This document shows, piece after piece, positions 9,150-15,851 of a DNA stretch of 64,000 nt. The DNA lies in NCBI GenBank assembly GCA_903896545.1, contig CAITYF010000106.1:1-64000 (forward strand), in the 5' to 3' direction. Both the position numbers and the translations under genes were made by a program. The notes under the pieces are model-generated. The model was not told the DNA's origin. It ran no database searches and was given only the letters and a program-made list of their open reading frames with translations. The first letter of the stretch is position 1; each line of letters opens with the position of its first letter. Source of the stretch: an uncultured Myxococcales bacterium (lineage in GTDB: Bacteria; Myxococcota_A; UBA9042).

Positions 9150-9275
9150 TAGAGGCAAGGACTGTGCGGAGACACGCGCAGCGTGGCTCCGGTCCAGACG
9201 ACGGCGCAGCCGGTCCGGCTGGACTAGAGCCCGGTCCGGCCTTTCAGGCCGGATTCGCCCAAAAGAAGCCGCAAC
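9150..9275 (+). repeat. Structured repeat element, copy B
   Basis: This plus-strand element matches the minus-strand sequence of copy A. It has CTGTGCGGAGA and GGCTCCG blocks, a central hairpin (CAGCCGG-T-CCGGCTG at 9207-9221, enclosed by GTCCAG/CTGGAC), then CCCGGTCCGGCC, GGCCGGA and CGCCCA. The outer blocks are nearly identical between copies while the central hairpin differs in sequence. It occupies most of the 281-base gap between the start of the Cys-rich lipoprotein gene and the end of the outer membrane protein gene. Confidence 0.55.
9235..9253 (-). terminator. Hairpin after outer membrane protein gene
   Basis: TCCGGCC and GGCCGGA form a perfect 7 bp stem around a 5-base loop, about 40 bases downstream of the stop codon at 9293 on the minus strand. 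The stem is identical to the hairpin at 7673-7691. Confidence 0.5.
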
Positions 9276-9292
9276 CTCCCGCGCACCTCGCG

Positions 9293-10840
9293 TCAAAACA
9301 CCTTCCGCACATCCACCAAAACCTGGTCATCCGTCCGGTACAGCCCACCCGGACTCAACAGCGGCCCGCCCGTGAACGCCGCGCCCAGCCCCGTCTGCCA
9401 GCCTTCCGCGAACTTCCAACTCACCCGCGGCAGCGCCGCCCAGTCGCCCAACGAGATCCCGTACATGCCGCCCAACTGCAGCGACCACGCCTCGCCCTCG
9501 CCGAACTTCCACTGCCCGCCGCCCGCGACCACCGCCTGGTGCCGCGCCATCAGGAACAGCGGCTGGCTCGCCGGCACGTCGATCGCCCACTGGTACGTCG
9601 CCTCCACCACCACCGCCAGCGAGTCGCCGTGTGTCCACTCCACGCCTGCGCCGGCCATCAGCATGGACGTCAGGATCGGCTGGAACTGGTCGGTAAACAC
9701 CACGCGCCCCAGCGCCGTGCCCGCCTTGGGCGCGTACGCCAGATCGCCGCGCACGATCCAGCCTTCGGCCACCTCCACGCTCCACTGCCCACCCAGCGTC
9801 AGCCGCCGTTGCCAGTCCGCCGTCGCCAGGTCCAGCGGCCCTTTGCCCGACGCCTGCACGGCCGCCTGCGCCGCCTGATACTCCGGGTCGCCGAGCAGCG
9901 CGATTTGCTTTTGCGTGTCAAAGCCGACCGTCGCGATCTTGCCCAAGAGCGTCGCCACGTTCGGGTCAAAGTGCAGGAGCGGCATGCGGTCCCAGTTGAA
10001 GATCGCCGCCACGCCCAGCTCCCAATCGCCCACGTTGGTCAGCCACCGCGCGCCCATCGAGCCCGCGAGCGGCGTCGCAGGCGGCGGTTTCAGCGCCGTC
10101 GTCAGCGTGTCGCCCAATTGCCGGTCCAGCCGCAGATCGAGGTGCCGCAGCATCTGGAACATCCCCTGCGGCAGCGGCGGTCCCACGTCGGGGCGCACGA
10201 CCGCGGTGTCCGTCGCGAACGGGCTGAAGCGGTGCTCGGTGAAGAACGGCTGGAAGATGCCCTCAAATCGCCCACCGCCCAGCGGCTGCGACCAGCGCAC
10301 CATCCAGTCGGCCAGAAGCGGCGTGTCGTCCGGGTTCAGCGCGCCCAGAATACCCTGGCTGTAGTCCACCGGGTTCCAGATCCGCCACGGGCTCTGCAGC
10401 TCCAGCGCACCCCACTGCACGATGTCGCGCCCCACCGTCAGCCGCCCTGGTCCCAAGTCCCACTGCACGTACGCTTCGCGCAATTCCGCCAGTTGGTCGT
10501 AGCGCAGGCCAAAATCGGGAAAATGCCCGTTCACGTCCAGCTTCCAGCCCGCGCTGTCGGTCCGCGCCGCCGAAGTCCGTTGCCACAGCCGTGCGGCCAG
10601 CTTCACACGCATCGTCTCCGAAACGGGGTGGCGCAGGTCCAGATCGAGGCGGTTGCGCAGCGTCAGCAGGTCTTCACCCGGCGCGTCGGCTTGCGTGTCG
10701 ACGCCCATCACGCCCATCCAGGTGCCGGAAAACAGCGTCGGTTCCTGCGCTTGGGCCGGCCACGTCCACAGCATACCCGCCAGCAGCCACAGCCACACAC
10801 GACGCTTTCTGTTGCCGCGCACGGGACTTTCCGCCATCAT
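9293..10840 (-). CDS. Outer membrane beta-barrel protein (DUF1302-like)
   Basis: The product has 515 residues. A basic N-terminus and hydrophobic segment end at WPAQAQ, a typical signal peptide. The rest is a chain of amphipathic, aromatic-rich strands (such as AYVQWDLGPGRLTVGRDIV) ending in Phe, as in outer membrane barrels. WRIWNPVDYSQG and related motifs resemble DUF1302-type proteins, which often occur with LolA-like proteins and RND exporters. A LolA-like gene is nearby at 11741; no exporter is. I choose ATG 10840, preceded by AAGGGCGG. The reading frame extends far upstream, but that part is antisense to the SpeD-like gene and is rejected. Confidence 0.7.
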   Translation of the reverse strand: MMAESPVRGNRKRRVWLWLLAGMLWTWPAQAQEPTLFSGTWMGVMGVDTQADAPGEDLLTLRNRLDLDLRHPVSETMRVKLAARLWQRTSAARTDSAGWKLDVNGHFPDFGLRYDQLAELREAYVQWDLGPGRLTVGRDIVQWGALELQSPWRIWNPVDYSQGILGALNPDDTPLLADWMVRWSQPLGGGRFEGIFQPFFTEHRFSPFATDTAVVRPDVGPPLPQGMFQMLRHLDLRLDRQLGDTLTTALKPPPATPLAGSMGARWLTNVGDWELGVAAIFNWDRMPLLHFDPNVATLLGKIATVGFDTQKQIALLGDPEYQAAQAAVQASGKGPLDLATADWQRRLTLGGQWSVEVAEGWIVRGDLAYAPKAGTALGRVVFTDQFQPILTSMLMAGAGVEWTHGDSLAVVVEATYQWAIDVPASQPLFLMARHQAVVAGGGQWKFGEGEAWSLQLGGMYGISLGDWAALPRVSWKFAEGWQTGLGAAFTGGPLLSPGGLYRTDDQVLVDVRKVF

Positions 10841-10882
10841 AACCGCCCTTCGCGCCACGCGCCCTTCCTGCCCTGGTGAACC

Positions 10883-11698
10883 ATGACGCCCACGACTTTG
10901 CAACACTCTACTCTGGACGGCTTCGGCGGTCACCGGTCGCGCTTTGACGACATCCGCCTCGTGCACGAGCTGCTGGAGGAGCTGCCGGAGCGTCTTGGTT
11001 TGAAACCCGCTATGCCGCCAATGCTTTTGCCGTACTACAACGGCGTGGAGCCCGATGACTGCGGTGTCTCCGGCTTTGTTTTTCTGCCCGGCGGTCACCT
11101 GACGCTGCACACGTTCAGCTTTCGCGAATGCTACTTTGCCGATCTCGTTGCGCCGATCGGTTTTGACACCGGCGAGCTGACTCGGCTTTTGCGTACCGCG
11201 CTGCCGACCCGTCAGGTGGACGTCCACACCGCCCAGCGCCCCGAGCGCTTTGACGAAGTGCCCGTGCAGCCCAATGACGATTTTGGTCCGCACCTTTTGA
11301 TCAACATCTCTGGCTACACGGGTCCCAACAACATGGACACGTTGTTCAAGCTTTTTGACAACCTGCCGCCGCGCATCGACATGACGCCGATCATGCGGCC
11401 GTACGTGCTGCGCTCGCAGCTGCCCGAGGGTGGCTCTGTGCTGTCGGCGATGACGATGATCGCGGAGAGCCACATCGCGCTGCACATCAACGAGACGACG
11501 AACGAAGCGTTCTTTGACATCTTCTCGTGCAAGTTCTTTGATACAAACGAAGTGCTGGACGAATTGAAAGCCGCGTTTCCCGGCAAGAACCACTCGGTGC
11601 AGTTGATCGCGCGGGGCTGTGGCTACCGCACCCGGCGCACGGAGCGTGAGCCCGAACACGCGCGTACCAAGGCGTGGCTGCAATCGCGTCCGGGCTGA
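10883..11698 (+). CDS. Two-domain S-adenosylmethionine decarboxylase (SpeD)-like protein
   Basis: The 271-residue protein looks like two tandem SpeD folds. The C-terminal half has AESHIALHINE (E195, S196, H197), then FDIFSC (C216). This matches the SpeD site where Ser is converted to the pyruvoyl cofactor and a downstream Cys acts in catalysis. The N-terminal half has GGHLTLHTF at 70-78 in the equivalent position, lacks the Glu-Ser pair and is probably non-catalytic. Ordinary bacterial SpeD is a single domain of ~120-140 residues. SpeD decarboxylates AdoMet for spermidine synthesis, but members of this superfamily are reported to act on ornithine or arginine, so the substrate is uncertain. 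No spermidine synthase gene is adjacent. It is divergent from the outer membrane protein gene, 42 bases away. Confidence 0.75.
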   Translation: MTPTTLQHSTLDGFGGHRSRFDDIRLVHELLEELPERLGLKPAMPPMLLPYYNGVEPDDCGVSGFVFLPGGHLTLHTFSFRECYFADLVAPIGFDTGELTRLLRTALPTRQVDVHTAQRPERFDEVPVQPNDDFGPHLLINISGYTGPNNMDTLFKLFDNLPPRIDMTPIMRPYVLRSQLPEGGSVLSAMTMIAESHIALHINETTNEAFFDIFSCKFFDTNEVLDELKAAFPGKNHSVQLIARGCGYRTRRTEREPEHARTKAWLQSRPG

Positions 11699-11740
11699 AT
11701 GCCGACGCGGCTCGAGCGTTGACCCCAGAGGAGGCATCCG

Positions 11741-12505
11741 ATGCGCAAGTTCTCAGCAATTCTGGTGATGGCGTCGCTGTTTGCGGCACAGCTGGCGGAA
11801 GCGGCGGATGATCCGGCGGCGCGCAAGCTGCTGGACGCCGTGATGGCCAAGAACGCCGCGGGTTTTCAAGCCGGGCAGTCCAAGACCGCGCTGACGTTGC
11901 GTCTGGCGTCGGGCAAGGAAAAGACCTGGTTGACGCTGGCGCGTGTGGTGCGCAAGGACGGCAAGATGCGCTCGCGCATCACGTTCCTGCAGCCGGCGGA
12001 AGACGCGGGCGTGGAACTGCTGATGCTGGAGCAAGGCAAAAGCCAGCCGGCGCAGCAGTTCCTGTGGCTGCCCAAGACACGGCGGCTGCGGCGCATCGGC
12101 GGTTCGCAGCGCAACACGGCGTTCATGGACACGGACTTCTCGTTTGGCGATCTGGACAGCCACGGCATGCAGGGCGGCGAGGCGCACACGCTGGGTCAGC
12201 AGGTGATCGGTGGCGTGAACTGCACGCGTGTGGAAGTGACGACGCCGGATCCGGACGAGGCATACCAGAAGGTCGAATTGTGGATCGACCCCGCGCTGAG
12301 CGTGCCGCGGCAAATGACGTTCTACGGCAAGGACGGTAAGCTGCAAAAGACGCTGGTGGTGGACGCCGTGGACGGATCGACCTTGAAGAAATTCCACATG
12401 CAGAACCACGTGCGCGGCTCAACGACGACGGTCGAGACCCGCGAGATCGACACCAAAGTGGCGTTGCCCGACGCGGCGTTTCAGCCCGAAGCGCTGGGTC
12501 AGTAG
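11741..12505 (+). CDS. Periplasmic LolA-like protein (outer membrane lipoprotein-sorting family)
   Basis: The 254-residue product has a signal peptide (MRKFSAILVMASLFAAQLAEA). It then has a half-barrel of the LolA-like type (PF17131-like), shown by QQFLWLPKTRRLRRIGG and a following MDTDFSFGDLDSH segment. Members bind acyl chains or lipids in the periplasm and are usually encoded with RND transporters and DUF1302-like outer membrane proteins. Here the barrel gene is nearby on the other strand, with the SpeD-like gene between. AGAGGAGG lies just upstream of the start. The stop is three bases before the next gene. Confidence 0.8.
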   Translation: MRKFSAILVMASLFAAQLAEAADDPAARKLLDAVMAKNAAGFQAGQSKTALTLRLASGKEKTWLTLARVVRKDGKMRSRITFLQPAEDAGVELLMLEQGKSQPAQQFLWLPKTRRLRRIGGSQRNTAFMDTDFSFGDLDSHGMQGGEAHTLGQQVIGGVNCTRVEVTTPDPDEAYQKVELWIDPALSVPRQMTFYGKDGKLQKTLVVDAVDGSTLKKFHMQNHVRGSTTTVETREIDTKVALPDAAFQPEALGQ

Positions 12506-12508
12506 CGC

Positions 12509-12841
12509 ATGGAGCTTTCGATCTGCGCCGTGTGCCGCAAGAAGCCCGGCGAAGTGTGCGATTCGCTCAAGGATCTGGAGGTTACGGCGCGCGAGTGGTC
12601 GCAAGCGCACAAGCAGAAAGTGAAGCTGAAGCGCGAGCCGTGCCTGTCTGGCTGCATTCAAGGGTTGACGGTGCTGGTGGAGACTGTGGAAGGGTCGATC
12701 CGCTGTCAGCGCGTGCACACGAAAGCAGAGCTGCGGGCGATCCTGGACCACGCGGCCGAGAAGATTCACGCGCGTGTCGAGACTCCGATTGATCGGCTGG
12801 TGCTGAGCCGCACGAATTGGGCGGAGTGGGACGCAACGTAA
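12509..12841 (+). CDS. Small Cys-containing putative metal-binding protein (DUF1636-like)
   Basis: The 110-residue protein has an N-terminal CAVC followed by a third Cys (ICAVCRKKPGEVC), and a central CLSGC motif. The spacing resembles DUF1636 proteins or thioredoxin-like ferredoxins, which bind a metal or iron-sulfur centre. No signal peptide is visible, so it is probably cytoplasmic. It starts three bases after the LolA-like gene and is likely cotranscribed. The family assignment is tentative. Confidence 0.55.
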   Translation: MELSICAVCRKKPGEVCDSLKDLEVTAREWSQAHKQKVKLKREPCLSGCIQGLTVLVETVEGSIRCQRVHTKAELRAILDHAAEKIHARVETPIDRLVLSRTNWAEWDAT

Positions 12842-13002
12842 CGACCGCAGTCCGTCACAGTTGCACGCTGTGAAAACAATCTAACAGCATAAAATACTTC
12901 ACAAAAAGCGCGCTTGACGCCCGCCCACGTCGCGGTCAGACTGCACGCACGGGGCCAGATGGGCGCAGGCGGCAGTCGCGCACGCATCGCTCCGGAGGTC
13001 CA
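12842..13002 (+). promoter_or_regulatory. AT-rich leader and possible promoter of Sel1 gene
   Basis: This gap contains the most AT-rich stretch noticed in the window (about 12866-12903). It holds GCTGT/ACAGC and GTGAA/TTCAC inverted repeats that overlap, so they are alternatives. TTGACG at 12914-12919 followed after 17 bases by a weak CAGACT could be a promoter for the Sel1 gene. GGAGG lies four bases before its start codon. Confidence 0.35.
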
Positions 13003-14781
13003 ATGGCCCGCGGAAAACAGGTTGTCGAGTTGATCCGTACGCGTTGGCCGATTTTGCCCCGGAAGAGCGTTTGGTCGTTGCTGATGCTGGCCTGCGTGCT
13101 CCCCGCTCTACCCGTAACCGCTGGCGATTCGCATACCAAACGCGCGGTGGTGTCCGTGGGTGAAGAAGCGACCCGAGCGTTTGAAGATGGCGATTTTGCC
13201 CGCGCCGCTGAGCTGTATCTGAATGCTTGGCAGCTCGCGCCGGAGTCGAAGTACCTCTATGGCGCGGCCCGATGTGCACACATGGCGGGACATCACGAGC
13301 AAGCGATGGCCGGCTATCGGCGATTTCTCGCTGCCAAAGGTGCCGACGAGCGCCGGGTGGCCAACGTCAAGCGCTACATGGAAGAGATCACCGCCGACAA
13401 GGTCGCGACGCTGATGCATGACGCCAACCGCGCCGCGCGCGATAGCCCGGAGCTGGCGGCGCAGATCTACCTGGAGGGCTTTGCGCTGGCCCCCAACCGG
13501 TTCGACCTGCTCTTCAAAGCCGCCGTCGCGGAACACTTGTCTGGTGAGTTGGTGCTGGCGCGGACGCACCTGCGGCAGTATCTGGCCGCAGCGGACGCCA
13601 CTGCAGCCGATCACAGTCACGCCATTGCGCGATTGCGTTTGCTCGATAGAAAGCTGGACGGCATCGTCGGCACGCCGGACGACGCTTTGAGCGTCAGTGC
13701 GCCGGTCACCCGGACCGCGGCGGAGGGCGGCACGATTTGTCCGCTGGGCATGCAGCCAGACGGCAAACGCTGCGTTCCAGTCTCAGGCTGCCCCGACGGC
13801 ATGACGTGGAACGGCCGCGCGTGCGTCGTAGCCGCGACGACCTGCTTGGGTGAAAACGGCAAGACGTGTCGGGAAACTGGCAGCGCGTACTACCACGGGC
13901 GCGGGGTGCTCATCTCCTACCCCACCGCGGCACAGTGGTTTCGCAAAGCGTGCGATGCAGGCGACCCGATCGGCTGCACCAGTCTCGGTATTGCGTACGT
14001 CAATGGCCGCGGCGTGGAGAAAGACTCGGCCGTTGCCGCCGCGCTTTACTCTCAGGCGTGCGCGGCTGGATACGCGCCCGCGTGCTACAACCTTGGCGTG
14101 CGTTACGAACGCGCGCTTGGCGTGCCGCAAGATCTCGCGCGGGCTGCCGGCTTGTATCAGGTCGCCTGTGAAGAGGCCGACGCGCGTGGTTGCTACAACC
14201 TCGGCGTCTTTTACTACAAGGGCCAAGGCGTGACGCAGCACTTGTCCCGCGCCGCCGAGCTTTTCCAACGCGCGTGTGATGGCGACGACTCGATCGGCTG
14301 TTACAACCTGGGCGTCGTGAACATGCGCGGCGACGGCGTCCCGCAGGACATGGCACTGGCGGCGAAGTGGTTTCAGCGCGCATGCGACTCGGACGATGCA
14401 GGCGCCTGTTTTTGGCTAGGCAAGCTCTACCGCAACGGTCAAGGCGTGCAGCACGACGCCGGGCGAACCGTCGAGCTGGAGCGACACGCGTGCGAACGCG
14501 GCAACGCCGCTGGGTGTCGCCTAGTGGGCGATCTCTTTGCCGCTGGTGAAGGCGTGAGCAAGGACTTTGCCAAGGCCAACCAGTTTTACAGTCAGTCCTG
14601 CGAGCTGGGCGACATGAACGGCTGCACCGAACTGGGACAACTCCTATGCACCCATCGCGTCGTGCCGCAGGACGCGCCGATTGGTCTAGCGCTGCTCACC
14701 AAGGCTTGCGGCCGTGGTTTCAAGCGCGCCTGCGAGTTGGCTGCGACGGACGCCTGCAAGGAAGCACCACCGACGCCGTGA
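13003..14781 (+). CDS. Exported Sel1-like repeat protein
   Basis: The 592-residue protein has an N-terminal hydrophobic segment (SLLMLACVLPALPVTAG), consistent with export. A TPR-like region follows at about 45-210. A Cys-containing linker (CPLGMQPDGKRCVPVSGCPDG) comes next. From about residue 295 there are seven to eight Sel1-like repeats of ~36 residues, with the pattern A-x-x-LGxxYxxGxGV and C(D/E)xGDxxGC. The Cys pairs per repeat recall Hcp-type Sel1 proteins, where they form disulfides. Such proteins are scaffolds for envelope complexes; the partner is unknown. GGAGG before 13003 supports the start. Confidence 0.85.
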   Translation: MARGKQVVELIRTRWPILPRKSVWSLLMLACVLPALPVTAGDSHTKRAVVSVGEEATRAFEDGDFARAAELYLNAWQLAPESKYLYGAARCAHMAGHHEQAMAGYRRFLAAKGADERRVANVKRYMEEITADKVATLMHDANRAARDSPELAAQIYLEGFALAPNRFDLLFKAAVAEHLSGELVLARTHLRQYLAAADATAADHSHAIARLRLLDRKLDGIVGTPDDALSVSAPVTRTAAEGGTICPLGMQPDGKRCVPVSGCPDGMTWNGRACVVAATTCLGENGKTCRETGSAYYHGRGVLISYPTAAQWFRKACDAGDPIGCTSLGIAYVNGRGVEKDSAVAAALYSQACAAGYAPACYNLGVRYERALGVPQDLARAAGLYQVACEEADARGCYNLGVFYYKGQGVTQHLSRAAELFQRACDGDDSIGCYNLGVVNMRGDGVPQDMALAAKWFQRACDSDDAGACFWLGKLYRNGQGVQHDAGRTVELERHACERGNAAGCRLVGDLFAAGEGVSKDFAKANQFYSQSCELGDMNGCTELGQLLCTHRVVPQDAPIGLALLTKACGRGFKRACELAATDACKEAPPTP

Positions 14782-14856
14782 TGGCCGGCACGTTCTGCCG
14801 CAGCGGGTTTCCTGCGCTCAGCGTCTCGTGAGTCCGCGGTGTGTCATTTTTTCGAA

Positions 14857-14878
14857 CGGTTCGTGCTGTCGCGAACCG
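14857..14878. terminator. Hairpin between convergent genes
   Basis: CGGTTCG and CGAACCG form a 7 bp stem with an 8-base loop in the 142-base gap between the Sel1 gene and the convergent membrane protein gene. A T6 tract precedes it on the plus strand, so it is not a canonical terminator in either direction. Confidence 0.3.
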
Positions 14879-14923
14879 ACTGGCAAGAGTGGGATTCCGC
14901 ATAGGCCCCGCTACCACGCCGTC

Positions 14924-15331
14924 CTAACCCTTGCGGGCTTGCCGCTCCAGATCTTCGCCATCAGCCGAGGTGCTGGGCGGAGTGGAACTTGGAGCAGCCG
15001 CGATCCAGCCGCTGCGCACATGCGGTACCAGCCACAGCGCGGCGACGAGTACCGACACCACCGTCAGGTCGGCGAGAACCGTCAGCATCCGCGGGTACGG
15101 TTCGCCCGCCTCCAACCGCGTTTGCAGCACCTGGCCAGCGCTGTCCAGCCAAATCGCCGCGCCCGCGAGCAACTGCAGTTGGTTGAGGATTAGAGCCCAG
15201 CGCCGGTGCGACCACAGCGCGACAAGCACGACGAGCGTGAGCCCGAGCAGCAGGAAATTGGACTCGTGCAGGAAGTGGGCGGCGAGCGCCAGCTGCAGCA
15301 GGTGGGTGAGCACGACGGCAAGGTGGAGCAT
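14924..15331 (-). CDS. Small hydrophobic membrane protein, unknown function
   Basis: From ATG 15331, with AAGGA upstream, the product has 135 residues. It has about four hydrophobic segments (LHLAVVLTHLLQLALAAHFL; FLLLGLTLVVLVALW; LILNQLQLLAGAAIWL; LADLTVVSVLVAALWLV) and a polar Ser/Pro/Thr-rich C-terminus. It follows the zinc-ribbon gene on the same strand after about 100 bases. I do not recognise the family. The long plus-strand frame over the same bases is low-complexity and basic and is rejected. Confidence 0.6.
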   Translation of the reverse strand: MLHLAVVLTHLLQLALAAHFLHESNFLLLGLTLVVLVALWSHRRWALILNQLQLLAGAAIWLDSAGQVLQTRLEAGEPYPRMLTVLADLTVVSVLVAALWLVPHVRSGWIAAAPSSTPPSTSADGEDLERQARKG

Positions 15332-15434
15332 GACGGATCCTTGTGCCAGCCAAAGCCGACACTGCAAGGATCGCGCCGATAGCCAATGCCGCGCCAGCGA
15401 CCAGCGTCAGGGATTTGTCATGACTGCGATGGCG

Positions 15435-15839
15435 CTATTTTTTGAACAGAGCATCCAGCTTCGCCCGCGCGACATCCTCTGGCCGTTCGGACTTCGCACC
15501 TTCGGGCGCGCCCCAACTCAGCGTGGGCTTCGCCGCGCCACCGCCGCCGAACATGGATTCCAGCTTGGCCTTGTGCGCGTTGATTTCCGCGCTCGCGTCT
15601 TCGCCGATCACGCGGAACTGGAAGAAGCCGCAGAAGTTGCCTGCCTCGCGGTCGCGGATGAACTCGCCCTGGTTCTCGATGCACTGGTTGTGCGCGGAGA
15701 TGCTCCAGAACCGGCAGTTGCGGCAGGAGTGCAGGTACGCCCCGCAGTTGGGGCACGTGTCGAGGCGGCCGATCTTGACGTCAAAGACCAGCTCTTCTTC
15801 GCACTTGTAACACGCGTTGCGGACTTCCGTGACTGCCAT
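15435..15839 (-). CDS. Zinc-ribbon-like protein of unknown function
   Basis: The 134-residue protein has three CxxC pairs in its first 45 residues (CYKC, CPNC, CRNC) and further Cys at about 53 and 70, indicating one or two zinc sites. The C-terminus is Gly/Ala-rich and ends in a charged helix (DVARAKLDALFKK). No signal peptide is seen. GGGAAGG precedes the start. It begins 12 bases after the subtilase gene and is probably cotranscribed. The N-terminus is conserved-looking, but the function is unknown. Confidence 0.75.
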   Translation of the reverse strand: MAVTEVRNACYKCEEELVFDVKIGRLDTCPNCGAYLHSCRNCRFWSISAHNQCIENQGEFIRDREAGNFCGFFQFRVIGEDASAEINAHKAKLESMFGGGGAAKPTLSWGAPEGAKSERPEDVARAKLDALFKK

Positions 15840-15851
15840 GATGCCTTCCCT

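Noticed and set aside
9164-10879. 571-residue plus-strand open frame opposite the outer membrane protein gene
   Set aside because: Arg/Gln/Pro-rich shadow; the minus strand has a signal peptide and barrel strands.
10841-11737. Upstream extension of the outer membrane protein frame
   Set aside because: It runs antisense through the SpeD-like gene and would bury the signal peptide internally; ATG 10840 has a ribosome binding site.
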